NCBI RefSeq assembly: GCF_000971175.1
Contig: NZ_BBLY01000007.1
Coordinates: 62,001-126,000 of the forward strand
Source: Demequina pelophila
GTDB taxonomy: Bacteria; Actinomycetota; Actinomycetes; Actinomycetales; Demequinaceae
Direction of reading: 5' to 3'
Length of the DNA stretch: 64,000 bases
Shown here: piece by piece, positions 1-8,272 of the stretch
How positions within the stretch are numbered: position 1 is the stretch's first letter
Layout of the letters: the number at the start of each line of letters is the position of its first letter
The notes under the pieces: model-generated
The model's database searches: none
What the model was told of the DNA's origin: nothing
The model's input: only the letters and a program-made list of their open reading frames with translations
Program-made: the position numbers and the translations under genes

Positions 1-1512
1 CTGATGATCGACGAGGGCTACGACCTGATCGTCCGCGGCGACCAGCACGCGACCCTGCAGCGGGCGCGCGCGAACTCGCTCGACCCGGCGTCCATCTGGG
101 TGTACCGCTTCTACGACCTGCACTCGCGCACCTTCGGCGGCGCCAACCCGGACGTCTTCGACCTGCGCGCGGCCGCGCTGGGCCTGTACGACTTCATCGA
201 GCTCATCCGCGACCGGGTGCACGGGCGCCCGCCGGTCTACCTGGTCGCCCACTCGATGGGCGGGCTCGTGTGCCGGTCGATGCTGCAGACGGTGTGCGGC
301 ACGCCCCGCGAGGACGGCGCCGTGCGCGACGCGGGGCCGGACACGGTGGCCAAGCTGCTCACCATGGGCACCCCGCACGGCGGCATCGAGACCCGTTTCG
401 CGCTGGCGGACCTGCTCAACGAGCACGTGGGCATCTTCGGCTCGGAGATGTTCGCGCGCGCCAACATGCACGAGTTCCTCGCGCCCGCCGCCCAGGACAC
501 CGGCGACTACGACCCGCAGGTGATGCCCGAGGAGGCGCTGCCGTCCGACCGCGCGTTCTGCGTGGTGGGCACCAACCCGTCCGACTACGGGCTCGCGCGC
601 AAGGCCATCGGGGTGAAGTCGGACGGCCTGGTGCGCATCGAGAACGCGTACGTCAAGGGTGCGCCGCGCGCGTTCGTCCACCGCGCGCACTCGGGCTCGT
701 ACGGCCTGGTCAACTCGGAGGAGGCCTACCAGAACCTGCGCCGCTTCCTGTTCGCGAAGTGGCGGGTGCGCGTGCACCTGGTGGGCGTGGACTTCACGCA
801 CGAGGACTCGCTGGCGGGGCTGTCGCTCGAGCAGCTGCGGCAGCGGCTGGCGAGGCTCGAGGGCGGCGCCGAGTTCGACCGTCCGGACCTCGACTCCTTC
901 TGGCAGGCCGACGTCCAGGTCACCGTCCGCGGCCTGCCCGTGATCCTCCACGAGCAGTCGGTCGACAAACACTGCCCCATCCAGCTCACCGAGGAGCAGT
1001 TGCGCCGGCGCATCGCGGCGCTCACCGCGGGTGCCGACCTCACGGACACGGACACCGCCGACACGCCCGTGCCCCTCGCGAGCGTCTACCTGCTCGGGAA
1101 GGCAAGGTTCAATCGGGACCGGAGCCGAGCATCGTCCACCACCCATCCCGGGCCGGTGCCGCGCGACCCGCGGGCGGCCCCCGACTCCGGCCTGAGCCGC
1201 TACGCCCTGCGCATGCGCGTGTTCCGCCTCACCGAGACGGGCGGCTTCTTGGGGATGGGCGGCCACCTCGAGCAGGTGGCGGACTGGGAGGACTCGCTCA
1301 TCGTCGACGTGGGTCCCGCAGGGGACGATGGACTGGTCGCCTGGGCGCGATGGGCCTCCGAGATCCCGGGTCCCAATGCGTCCTACGACCCGAGCGGCAC
1401 TCCCCCGCTCGACTTCCCCGGCTGGGTCGCCGAGGTGCCGCTGCCGCGGGCCGCGCGCGACGGGGTCCTGGGCGACCGAGCGCGGCTTCGCCTCGAGATC
1501 ACGGAGGCGTGA
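1..1512 (+). CDS. Alpha/beta-hydrolase, lipase-like (5' partial)
   Basis: Probable esterase or lipase of the alpha/beta-hydrolase fold. The reading frame is open to the first base of the window, so the true start is probably upstream; the first ATG is at base 4. The nucleophile elbow AHSMGGLVC lies near residue 85. A plausible acid is the Asp in VKSDGLVR (about residue 208) and the His is in FVHRAHSG, giving a complete Ser-Asp-His set. The C-terminal half (about residue 250 onward) shows no family I recognise. No signal peptide can be judged because the N-terminus is missing. It ends 27 bases before the convergent SDR gene. The substrate is unknown; a PGAP1/lipase-like esterase is the best guess. 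Confidence 0.75.
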   Translation: MMIDEGYDLIVRGDQHATLQRARANSLDPASIWVYRFYDLHSRTFGGANPDVFDLRAAALGLYDFIELIRDRVHGRPPVYLVAHSMGGLVCRSMLQTVCGTPREDGAVRDAGPDTVAKLLTMGTPHGGIETRFALADLLNEHVGIFGSEMFARANMHEFLAPAAQDTGDYDPQVMPEEALPSDRAFCVVGTNPSDYGLARKAIGVKSDGLVRIENAYVKGAPRAFVHRAHSGSYGLVNSEEAYQNLRRFLFAKWRVRVHLVGVDFTHEDSLAGLSLEQLRQRLARLEGGAEFDRPDLDSFWQADVQVTVRGLPVILHEQSVDKHCPIQLTEEQLRRRIAALTAGADLTDTDTADTPVPLASVYLLGKARFNRDRSRASSTTHPGPVPRDPRAAPDSGLSRYALRMRVFRLTETGGFLGMGGHLEQVADWEDSLIVDVGPAGDDGLVAWARWASEIPGPNASYDPSGTPPLDFPGWVAEVPLPRAARDGVLGDRARLRLEITEA

Positions 1513-1539
1513 GGGCCGTTGCTCCCGGCCGTGCGGCGG

Positions 1540-2214
1540 CTACTCCCGCCCGTCCTCGAGCGGGATGAGCATCTCGCGGAAGCCGCCGTCCGAGGCGTGC
1601 AGCGCCCAGATGCGCTCGGCCACGCCGTCGATCCCGTTCTCCACCTGGAGCTTCGGGATGGCGCCCGGGATGACCAGCTGATGGACGCGCACCGGCTCGT
1701 CCGCGAGGGCGTCGTGCAGCATCTCGCCGTACGCGGACTCGGCCGGGAACGCGACGGAGGTGCCGGCGAAGCCGTGCCGCGCCTGGATCGACGTGCCCCC
1801 GTTGATGAGGACGATGCTGCCCTCGCCCCGGGCGCGCATCCCCGGCAGCACGGCGCGCACCGCGTGGATGAGGCCCAGCGCGGAGAAGCGCAGCGCCTCG
1901 AGTGCGAGCTCCGGGGTGAGGTCGAGCACGGGCTTCAGGTAGTCGCGCGACGGGAGCGGGCTGTACTGCAGGACGGCGACGGGGCCGAGCGCCTCGCCGG
2001 CGGCCGCGAGCGCCTCCTCGAGCGCCCGACCATCGCGCACGTCGGCGGCGAAGCCCCGCGCGGTGACGCCCTGGTCCGTGAGCTCGGCGGCGAGCCGGTC
2101 GAGCTTGTCCTGATCGCGGGAGATCAGCGCGACCGCGTAGCCCTCCCGGCCGAACCTGCGGGCCACCGCGGCGCCCAGGCCCGGTCCCGCTCCGATGATC
2201 GCCAACGTCGCCAT
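1540..2214 (-). CDS. Atypical short-chain dehydrogenase/reductase (SDR)
   Basis: A 224-aa Rossmann-fold protein. The N-terminal dinucleotide-binding loop IIGAGPGLG is a variant of TGxxxGxG, and the basic residue in ISRDQDK suggests NADP(H). The usual NNAG is replaced by QYSP, and the region expected to hold the catalytic YxxxK reads SAYGEML, so the lysine is missing. Ser in INGGTS is present. This is a non-classical SDR whose activity is uncertain. It is divergent from the exporter gene at 2288 with a 73-bp shared promoter region, which suggests possible co-regulation. A GGAGAGG motif upstream of the ATG is a plausible ribosome-binding site. Confidence 0.8.
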   Translation of the reverse strand: MATLAIIGAGPGLGAAVARRFGREGYAVALISRDQDKLDRLAAELTDQGVTARGFAADVRDGRALEEALAAAGEALGPVAVLQYSPLPSRDYLKPVLDLTPELALEALRFSALGLIHAVRAVLPGMRARGEGSIVLINGGTSIQARHGFAGTSVAFPAESAYGEMLHDALADEPVRVHQLVIPGAIPKLQVENGIDGVAERIWALHASDGGFREMLIPLEDGRE

Positions 2215-2275
2215 GGGGAGGTCCTCTCCGTCGAGTTGCTCCGACCCTAGCGGGCGCCGGCCCCGCCTTCCGACC

Positions 2276-2281
2276 TACCGT
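2276..2281 (+). promoter_or_regulatory. -10 box TACCGT, leaderless start of MFS gene
   Basis: TACCGT fits the actinobacterial -10 consensus TAnnnT and ends exactly 6 nt before the ATG at 2288, so transcription would begin at or next to the start codon. No Shine-Dalgarno sequence is present, which agrees with a leaderless mRNA. Confidence 0.5.
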
Positions 2282-2287
2282 GACCCT

Positions 2288-3775
2288 ATGAGCGAGGCGC
2301 CCGCGGGCGGCAGGCAATCGGGCGACGACGCGTCACGCGCCACGGCCGCCGAGCGCCGCATCCTCACCATCGCGATCCTCGCGAGCTTCGTCGCGTTCCT
2401 CGACGGGAGCATCGTCACCGTCGCGCTCCCGGCGGTCGAGCGCGAGCTGGGCGGCGGCGTCTCCACCCAGCAGTGGGTGGTGGACGCGTACCTCATCACG
2501 CTCGGCGCCTTCATCCTGGTGGCCGGCGCCCTGTCGGACGCGTTCGGGCGCGTGCGGATCCTGCGCCTGGGGCTGCTCGGGTTCGGAGCGGCGTCGCTCG
2601 CGATCGCGGTCGCCCCCACCGCGGAGGTGCTGATCGGCGCGCGCCTCGCGCAGGGCGTCGCCGGCGCGCTGCTGGTCCCGTCGAGCCTCGCACTCATCAC
2701 CAGCACCTTCCGCGGCGCGGACCAGGCGCGAGCGATCGGAACCTGGACCGCGGCGACCACCGGCGCCTTCGTCGCGGGGCCGGTCCTGGGCGGGCTGCTG
2801 ACGGACCTCGCGTCGTGGCGCTGGGCGTTCGCGATCAACATCCTTCCCATCGCCGTCACGCTGGCGCTCCTGCGCGGGCTCACCGCGCCGAGCCCGTCGC
2901 TCGCGCCACAGGCGTCGCCCGCGACACAGGCGTCGCGCGCGATGCCCCGCGCCCGCGTCGACCTGCCCGGGGCACTGCTGTGCTCGCTCGGCCTGGGAGC
3001 GGCCGTGCTCGCGCTGATCGAGCAGCCGCGCCTGGGCTGGGGCCACCCGCTCGTCGCCGCGAGCGCGGCCACGGGCGCAGCGGCCCTGGCCGGCTTCCTG
3101 TGGCACGAGTCCCGCACCGCGCACCCGATGCTTCCACTTGCGATGTTCCGCGTCCGCAACTTCGGGTGGGGCAACGCGGCCACCACGTTCGTCTATGGGG
3201 CGCTCGCCCTCAACGGCTTCGTCCTGGGCGTCTACCTCCAACAGGGTGCCGGGCTCAGCGCCACCCAGGCGGGGCTGGCGAGCCTGCCCATCACCGTCCT
3301 CATGATCCTGGGCAGCTCCCGCATCGGCGCCCTCGCCGGCCGCCGCGGCCCCCGCGCCTTCATGACCGCCGGCCCCCTGATCATGGCGGCGGGCGCCCTG
3401 CTGCTGCTCGCCGTCGACACCGACTTCGCCTACGCCACCCAGGCGCTCCCGGGCATCCTCGCGCTCGGCGCGGGACTCACCGTCACCGTCGCACCGCTGA
3501 CGGCCGCGGTGCTCGGCGCGATCGAACCGGCCCGATCCGGCATCGCGAGCGCGGTCAACAACGCGATCGCGCGCATCGCGGGGCTCATCACCGTCGCGCT
3601 GATCGGCACCATCGTGGGCGGCGAGCTCGACCTCGCGGGCTTCCACCGCGCCACCGTGGTGACGGCGGCGCTCCTGGTCGCGGGGGGCACGCTCGCCTGG
3701 GCGGGGATACGGAACGACGCGAAAGGGCAGGAATCCGGGTCATCGGAGGGCGCGCGACGCCCCGACGAGTCTTAG
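2288..3775 (+). CDS. MFS drug exporter, DHA2 (EmrB/QacA) family
   Basis: A 495-aa multi-pass membrane protein of the 14-helix DHA2 drug:H+ antiporter family. Helix 1 contains FVAFLDGSIVTVALPA, a DHA2 signature. The loop after helix 2 carries motif A (LSDAFGRVRIL), and motif C-like residues GPVLGGLL occur near residue 160. A charged, Ala/Pro-rich linker near residue 200-225 separates the halves. The start was chosen at the ATG at 2288 because of the TACCGT -10 box 6 nt upstream; an in-frame upstream extension to 2195 lacks support. It likely exports toxic organic compounds; the substrate is unknown. Its stop overlaps the stop of the convergent RraB-like gene by 4 nt. Confidence 0.85.
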   Translation: MSEAPAGGRQSGDDASRATAAERRILTIAILASFVAFLDGSIVTVALPAVERELGGGVSTQQWVVDAYLITLGAFILVAGALSDAFGRVRILRLGLLGFGAASLAIAVAPTAEVLIGARLAQGVAGALLVPSSLALITSTFRGADQARAIGTWTAATTGAFVAGPVLGGLLTDLASWRWAFAINILPIAVTLALLRGLTAPSPSLAPQASPATQASRAMPRARVDLPGALLCSLGLGAAVLALIEQPRLGWGHPLVAASAATGAAALAGFLWHESRTAHPMLPLAMFRVRNFGWGNAATTFVYGALALNGFVLGVYLQQGAGLSATQAGLASLPITVLMILGSSRIGALAGRRGPRAFMTAGPLIMAAGALLLLAVDTDFAYATQALPGILALGAGLTVTVAPLTAAVLGAIEPARSGIASAVNNAIARIAGLITVALIGTIVGGELDLAGFHRATVVTAALLVAGGTLAWAGIRNDAKGQESGSSEGARRPDES

Positions 3776-4182
3776 ACGATCGACTCCGAGTCGGGGCCCT
3801 TCTCCTCGTCGGTGAGCAGGCCGGCCCAGCCGTCGTACTCGCCGCCGTGGCGGGCGACCAGGTCCTCGCACAGGTCGATGGTCTCGCGCAGGAAGTCGGG
3901 CACCAGCGGCTTGCGGAACCCGCGCACGAAGATCATCCACTCGGGGATGTCGTGGCTGGGCTCGACGAACTCGTGCGTGACGCGCGCGGACCGGAGCTCG
4001 TCGGCGGCGGCGCGGGCACGCGGCTCGGAGGTGAAGCTCAGGAAGAACTCGGACTCGCGCGGCGCGCCCACGTCCGCGCCGCGCGCGGCCAGCGCCGCGA
4101 GCTGCTCGGCGTCGGCGGCGTAGAGGTCGTATGGCGGGACGCGACGGCGCGACCGACCGGTCAACTTCGACAGGAAACCCAT
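3772..4182 (-). CDS. RraB-like (regulator of RNase E) domain protein
   Basis: A 136-aa cytoplasmic protein. After a short basic N-terminus it shows the RraB pattern: Ala/Arg-rich helix with RGADV, FFLSFTSE strand, RARAAADELR helix, then IPEWMIFVRG, and the diagnostic C-terminal GGEYDGWAG. Known RraB proteins bind RNase E and lower its activity; whether that applies here is inference. The start codon is preceded by TAGCGT and 6 nt, indicating a leaderless transcript. It is convergent with the MFS gene (4-nt overlap) and divergent from the Cys-rich micro-protein gene. Confidence 0.75.
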   Translation of the reverse strand: MGFLSKLTGRSRRRVPPYDLYAADAEQLAALAARGADVGAPRESEFFLSFTSEPRARAAADELRSARVTHEFVEPSHDIPEWMIFVRGFRKPLVPDFLRETIDLCEDLVARHGGEYDGWAGLLTDEEKGPDSESIV

Positions 4183-4188
4183 GGCCTC

Positions 4189-4194
4189 ACGCTA
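4189..4194 (-). promoter_or_regulatory. -10 box TAGCGT for RraB-like gene
   Basis: On the minus strand TAGCGT is followed by GAGGCC and the ATG, the 6-nt spacing expected for a leaderless transcript. Confidence 0.45.
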
Positions 4195-4234
4195 CCGGCC
4201 GGCGGCGCCCGGAAACCCGGGACCGGCCCTCTAG

Positions 4235-4254
4235 ACATACCCCCCCGGGTATGT
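4235..4254 (+). promoter_or_regulatory. CsoR-type palindrome ACATACCC-CCCC-GGGTATGT
   Basis: A perfect inverted repeat with 8-bp arms and a 4-nt C spacer, centred about 70 bp upstream of the Cys-rich micro-protein start. The ATACCC...GGGTAT layout resembles operators of the CsoR/FrmR/CstR family (copper, formaldehyde or persulfide sensors). The same core occurs at 13756-13771 upstream of the sulfide:quinone oxidoreductase. The candidate repressor gene is not in this window. Confidence 0.6.
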
Positions 4255-4314
4255 GCTACGGTGTTCCACGTGCGGCAGACCGGCCGCGACCAACGACCTC
4301 TCAGGAGAATCCCC

Positions 4315-4485
4315 ATGTGCTCTCGCATCACCTGCAACCAGTGCGGCAAGGCCACCTGGACCGGCTGCGGCAACCACGTCGAGCAGGCCCTGGCGGGCGT
4401 CGCCCAGGACCAGCGCTGCTCCTGCGAGCAAAAGTCGAGCGCGGGGTCCTTCAACTCGATCTTCGGTTCGATCTTCTCGCGCTGA
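4315..4485 (+). CDS. Cys-rich micro-protein (CxxCGK-TW-GCG motif)
   Basis: A 56-aa protein with Cys at positions 2, 7, 10 and 18 and a CSC pair near 39-41. The core reads CNQCGKATWTGCGNH, followed by a His and later RCSCEQK. The pattern suggests metal or persulfide binding, but I do not know a proven function. The C-terminus is Ser/Phe-rich (FNSIFGSIF). CTCAGGAGAATCCCC provides a good ribosome-binding site before the ATG. The operator-like palindrome at 4235-4254 lies just upstream, hinting at metal- or sulfur-responsive control. A strong terminator follows at 4530. Confidence 0.75.
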   Translation: MCSRITCNQCGKATWTGCGNHVEQALAGVAQDQRCSCEQKSSAGSFNSIFGSIFSR

Positions 4486-4529
4486 CCGCGCGACAAGGCG
4501 GGTCCACGCTCCCGCACTCCCCCCTCCGC

Positions 4530-4568
4530 AGGGCCCGGCATCCCATCAGGATGTCGGGCCCTGTCTTT
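4530..4568 (+). terminator. Rho-independent terminator after Cys-rich gene
   Basis: A 14-bp stem (AGGGCCCGGCATCC pairing with GGATGTCGGGCCCT, one G-U) with a CATCA loop at 4530-4562, followed by TGTCTTT. It ends the micro-protein transcript and also abuts the -10 box of the next gene. Confidence 0.8.
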
Positions 4569-4573
4569 ACGCT
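4568..4573 (+). promoter_or_regulatory. -10 box TACGCT, leaderless start of PH-domain gene
   Basis: TACGCT is followed by GGAAGC and the ATG at 4580. It directly follows the terminator stem, so the PH-domain gene has its own promoter. Confidence 0.45.
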
Positions 4574-4579
4574 GGAAGC

Positions 4580-4957
4580 ATGATCGATTTCCAGAACCCG
4601 TCCTTCGCCAAGCTCTCCCACGTCGACAACGCCTCCGCCGACTCCCAGTTCGCCCACCTCCTCCTCGACGGCGAGCAGGTGATGATGTCCTTCCGCGGCA
4701 TGCGCGACATGGTGGTCTTCACCTCGAAGCGCATCATCGCCCTCAACGTCCAGGGCGTCACCGGCAAGAAGAAGGACTTCACGTCCCTGCCGTACAACAA
4801 GATCCAGACGTGGTCCGTGGAGACCGCCGGCACCTTCGACCGCGACGCCGAGCTCGAGGTCTACTTCTCCGCCGTCGGCAAGGTGAAGTTCGAGTTCGCC
4901 GGCAACACGGACGTCGCGTACCTCTCGAAGCTCATCGGCCACTACGTCCTGGGCTAG
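4580..4957 (+). CDS. PH domain-containing protein (bacterial PH, YvbH-like)
   Basis: A 125-aa soluble protein that looks like a single bacterial pleckstrin-homology domain: strands around [28 protein letters not shown] and [13 protein letters not shown], followed by [16 protein letters not shown] and a C-terminal helix [13 protein letters not shown]. The TSKRIIALN...[10 protein letters not shown] pattern is characteristic of the family. The biological role is unknown. It is preceded by a terminator and its own -10 box, so it is probably monocistronic. Confidence 0.75.
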   Translation: MIDFQNPSFAKLSHVDNASADSQFAHLLLDGEQVMMSFRGMRDMVVFTSKRIIALNVQGVTGKKKDFTSLPYNKIQTWSVETAGTFDRDAELEVYFSAVGKVKFEFAGNTDVAYLSKLIGHYVLG

Positions 4958-4968
4958 GAGATCGACGG

Positions 4969-4978
4969 GGGACGATGC
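4969..4978 (+). repeat. GGGACGATGC motif copy (representative)
   Basis: One of 24 exact copies of GGGACGATGC in the window. Plus-strand copies start at 4969, 13793, 17278, 23430, 25015, 27943, 31493, 33306, 36569, 37303, 41681 and 47039. Minus-strand copies (GCATCGTCCC) start at 5322, 17903, 25003, 25622, 28022, 28442, 30783, 39645, 45293, 51769, 53899 and 62832. Many continue as RNGGGCCGGG. Function unknown. Confidence 0.8.
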
Positions 4979-5074
4979 ACTCCCCCGCCCCGATTGGGGG
5001 GCTTCCCCCAGGGTGGGCGCACCCGGGCGCGCCTAGGCTGGCACCAGTCCCGCCCCGACGCTTTGGAGACCGCC

Positions 5075-5299
5075 ATGTACGCCACCCCGCTTCCGCCCAA
5101 GGACACCGCGATCACCTACATCCTGTGGTTCTTCCTCGGGATCTGGGGCATCCACCACTTCTACCTGGGCAAGATCGGCCGCGGCATCCTGTGGCTGCTC
5201 ACCTTCGGCCTGTTCGGCATCGGCTGGCTGGTGGACCTGTTCACCATCCCCGGCCAGGTGCGCACGGTGAACGCCCAGCGCGCCGCCGGGATCCGGTAG
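5075..5299 (+). CDS. TM2 domain-containing small membrane protein
   Basis: A 74-aa protein with two transmembrane helices, roughly residues 12-29 and 38-56. The family signature is clear: [17 protein letters not shown], then [28 protein letters not shown]2 proteins are common small membrane proteins of unknown function. The ATG was chosen because TTTGGAGACCGCC supplies a Shine-Dalgarno; a longer frame from 4994 has no support. A GGGACGATGC motif lies about 100 bp upstream. Confidence 0.85.
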   Translation: MYATPLPPKDTAITYILWFFLGIWGIHHFYLGKIGRGILWLLTFGLFGIGWLVDLFTIPGQVRTVNAQRAAGIR

Positions 5300-5373
5300 C
5301 CGGGAGCGAAAGCCGGCCCGGGCATCGTCCCCTGCTAGGTTCGTTGTTGCCTGAACCCGACCCGGAGACGACG

Positions 5374-6633
5374 ATGCCCGAGCCGCTTGCCCCGCCCATC
5401 ACCATGCCGGAGTACGGCGTGCACTCGGAGGTGGGCCGCCTCCACACCGTCCTCACCTGCTCCCCCGGGCTGGCGCACCGGCGCCTCACCCCGCGCAACT
5501 GCCACGACCTGCTGTTCGACGACGTGATGTGGGTGGAGAACGCCGAGCGCGACCACGCCGCCTTCGTCGAACTCATGCGCGAGCGCGACATCGAGGTCAA
5601 GGAGCTGCACAAGCTGCTCGCGGAGACGCTCGCCATCCCGCACGCGCGCGACTGGCTGCTCGACCGCAAGATCACGCCGGACGAGGTGGGGCTGGGCCTC
5701 GCGCTCGACATCCGCACCTACCTGGGCGAGCTCGACAGCGCGACGCTCGCGCGCTACATCCTGGGCGGCCTCAGCACCACCGACCTGCCGCGCGACTTCT
5801 CCCCGCCGGGCATCCAGCTGGTGCGCGAGTCCACCGGCATGCGCGACTACCTGCTGCCGCCGCTGCCCAACACGCTCTTCACGCGCGACACCACCAGCTG
5901 GATCTACGGCGGCGTCACGCTCAATCCGCTGTACTGGCCGGCCCGTCACGCCGAGACGCTCGTCATGAAGGCCGTCTACACCTTCCACCCCGACTTCGCC
6001 GACGCGGTGAACGTCTGGTGGGGCGACCCCGAGCTGCCCAGCGGGCTCGCGACGCTCGAGGGCGGCGACGTCATGCCCATCGGCAACGGCACCGTGGTGG
6101 TCGGCATGTCCGAGCGCTCCTCGCGCCAGGCGATCACCCAGCTCGCCATGGAGCTGTTCATGGCCGAGGGCGCGGAGCGCGTGATCGTCGCGAAGATGCC
6201 GCGCCTGCGCGCCGCGATGCACCTCGACACGGTGTTCACCCTCGCGGACCGCGACATCGCCACGGTGTTCCCGGGCCTGGTCGACCGCATCGAGACCTTC
6301 ACGATCCGCGAGGCGCCGGCGCCCACGTTCCTGGACGTCACGCGCGAAGACAAGCCGTTCACCGAGGTGGTCGCGGACGCGCTGGGGCTGCCCCAGCTGC
6401 GCCTCATCGAGACCGGCGGCGACCGCTACGAGTCCGAGCGCCAGCAGTGGGACTCGGGCAACAACCTGCTCGCGCTCGAGCCCGGCGTGGTGGTCGCGTA
6501 CGACCGCAACACCCACACGAACACGGAGCTGCGCAAGGCCGGCGTCGAGGTGCTCGAGATCGTCGGAGCCGAGCTGGGACGGGGCCGCGGAGGCGCCCAC
6601 TGCATGACCCAGCCGCTGCTCCGCGACGCCTGA
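5374..6633 (+). CDS. arcA: Arginine deiminase
   Basis: Hydrolyses L-arginine to citrulline and ammonia. At 419 aa the length is normal for the family. Family motifs visible are [13 protein letters not shown] at the N-terminus, the [18 protein letters not shown] block, [20 protein letters not shown] with catalytic His, and the C-terminal [13 protein letters not shown] carrying the nucleophilic Cys. All catalytic positions appear intact. No ornithine carbamoyltransferase, carbamate kinase or antiporter is adjacent, so it is a stand-alone arcA. CCCGGAGACGACG precedes the ATG. A minus-orientation GCATCGTCCC motif lies about 45 bp upstream, followed by a TAGGTT -10-like hexamer. Confidence 0.95.
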   Translation: MPEPLAPPITMPEYGVHSEVGRLHTVLTCSPGLAHRRLTPRNCHDLLFDDVMWVENAERDHAAFVELMRERDIEVKELHKLLAETLAIPHARDWLLDRKITPDEVGLGLALDIRTYLGELDSATLARYILGGLSTTDLPRDFSPPGIQLVRESTGMRDYLLPPLPNTLFTRDTTSWIYGGVTLNPLYWPARHAETLVMKAVYTFHPDFADAVNVWWGDPELPSGLATLEGGDVMPIGNGTVVVGMSERSSRQAITQLAMELFMAEGAERVIVAKMPRLRAAMHLDTVFTLADRDIATVFPGLVDRIETFTIREAPAPTFLDVTREDKPFTEVVADALGLPQLRLIETGGDRYESERQQWDSGNNLLALEPGVVVAYDRNTHTNTELRKAGVEVLEIVGAELGRGRGGAHCMTQPLLRDA

Positions 6634-6685
6634 GCGTCGGTCGCGCGCCGCGACGGTCCGCATCGTGCGGCCGGCGCCCCCGCGC

Positions 6686-8272
6686 TCAGGCCGGTGCGGG
6701 GATCGCCGCCGCGACGCGTGCGAAGTCCCGCTCGGCGCGGGCCGCGTGGGCGCGCAGCAGCAGCGCCCCACCACCCGCCGCCACCGCGAGCGCGATGAAG
6801 GCCGCCACGAGCGGGGGCACGTAGAAGCCGAGCGCCCAGGTGCCGATTCCGAGCACCGCCACCCCCAGGCCGCCAGCCAGCAGCACCAGGGTCAGCGAGC
6901 CGAAGACCCTGCCCATGTTCGTGGCCTTGCGGGTGACATCGACGGGGGCGAACACGCCCGCCCCGACGGCGACGGCGCACGCCCACGCCGAGCCCGCGCC
7001 CGCCATGACCAGGCCGGAGGCGAGTCCCGCCCAGTTCCCGCTCACCGCCGCGAGAACCACCACGTAGACGGCGCCCATGATCCACACCAGCGCGGTGGAC
7101 ACGAGCGCCTTGCCCCACAGCACGGGCCGCACGCGACCGGCCGCCGCGTCCAGGTAGGTGATGCCGGGGCCGTCGAAGCCGAAGACCGGCATAGCCACCT
7201 GCAGCGCCGCATAGGCGCAGAAGCCCAGCGCGCCTCCCACGAGGTCGCCGTCCCCGGCCATCGGGAAGCAGATCACGCCGCCCAGCACCGCCGCCATCGC
7301 GAGGCGCTGCGCGGCGGTCGCGTGACGGAAGCACAGGTAGCGCACGTGCTGGGCGGCCGCGGCGAGCGCGACGCGCGCGTCGGGGCCCGTGGCGAGCGCC
7401 TCGAGCGGCCGCATCCACCACGGGACGAGGGCGAGGCGCGGACCAGACTCCGCATCGGTCCGGCGCCCGCGCGAGCGGCCGCCTCCCCCGCTGCCGGACT
7501 CGCGGCGCGCGAAGACCAGGACCCACGAGCCCAGCAGCGCGGCGACGCACGCGGCCAACACCACGACGGCGATCGCTGCGGCCGCGGGGCCGTCGGCCGC
7601 CTCGGTGACCGCCCGCGCCGTGACGCCGCCCGGCGTCCACGCGAGCCAGCCGCCGGCGCCGGCGCGCTCGGCCGCGGCCACCGCCTCCCCGGTCACGCCG
7701 CCCAGGGCCTGCGAGCCCAGGTAGACGGCGAGGGTGAAGGCCGCGGCGAGGATCACACCCACGTCGCGGCCACGGCGGGAGGACGCGAAACGCGCGAGCG
7801 TCGCCTGCACGGTCCGCGAGGCGATGACGCACACGGCCGTGTAGAGGGCGGCGAGCACCGGCACGAGCAGGCGCGCCCAGAGCGGGGCACCCGCGACGAC
7901 GGCGAGGCCGCACACCGTGAGGAAGGTCGGCAGCGCGGTGCGCGACAGCACGGCGCCGGCGGCGAGCCCGGCGACCTTCTCCCTGGTGGTCAGCGGGAAC
8001 ATCTCGAGGCGCGCCGGGTCCACCGTCTGATCGGCGAACTGCGGCGCGGCCAGGGGCAGCAGGAGCCAGCACACCAGGATTCCGGACAGGAGGGCCGGGA
8101 GGACCAGGTGGGTCGTGCCCGGCGCGGCCCCGTTCCATCCAAGGAAGGCGACCAGGGCGAAGCCCCCGAGCCCCGCGGCCACGAGCCCCATCCAGATGAG
8201 GACGCGCGTCGCGGTGCCCTCGCGAGCCCCGCGCTGCAGCGCGCGGCGGAGCCCTACGAGGACTGCAACCAT
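6686..8272 (-). CDS. ABC-2 type exporter permease subunit
   Basis: A 528-aa integral membrane protein with many hydrophobic helices (for example VLIWMGLVAAGLGGFALVAF, ALLSGILVCWLLLPLAA, ALVSTALVWIMGAVYVVVLA). A soluble Arg/Gly-rich stretch SGSGGGGRSRGRR near the middle probably marks a cytoplasmic loop between two six-helix halves. It overlaps the upstream ATPase gene by 19 nt, so the two are translationally coupled and form one transporter. Substrate unknown. Confidence 0.8.
   Translation of the reverse strand: MVAVLVGLRRALQRGAREGTATRVLIWMGLVAAGLGGFALVAFLGWNGAAPGTTHLVLPALLSGILVCWLLLPLAAPQFADQTVDPARLEMFPLTTREKVAGLAAGAVLSRTALPTFLTVCGLAVVAGAPLWARLLVPVLAALYTAVCVIASRTVQATLARFASSRRGRDVGVILAAAFTLAVYLGSQALGGVTGEAVAAAERAGAGGWLAWTPGGVTARAVTEAADGPAAAAIAVVVLAACVAALLGSWVLVFARRESGSGGGGRSRGRRTDAESGPRLALVPWWMRPLEALATGPDARVALAAAAQHVRYLCFRHATAAQRLAMAAVLGGVICFPMAGDGDLVGGALGFCAYAALQVAMPVFGFDGPGITYLDAAAGRVRPVLWGKALVSTALVWIMGAVYVVVLAAVSGNWAGLASGLVMAGAGSAWACAVAVGAGVFAPVDVTRKATNMGRVFGSLTLVLLAGGLGVAVLGIGTWALGFYVPPLVAAFIALAVAAGGGALLLRAHAARAERDFARVAAAIPAPA

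Noticed and set aside
4969-4978. GGGACGATGC as a LexA/SOS box
   Set aside because: Actinobacterial LexA boxes are palindromes of the TCGAAC-N4-GTTCGA type; this motif is not self-complementary and is not similar.
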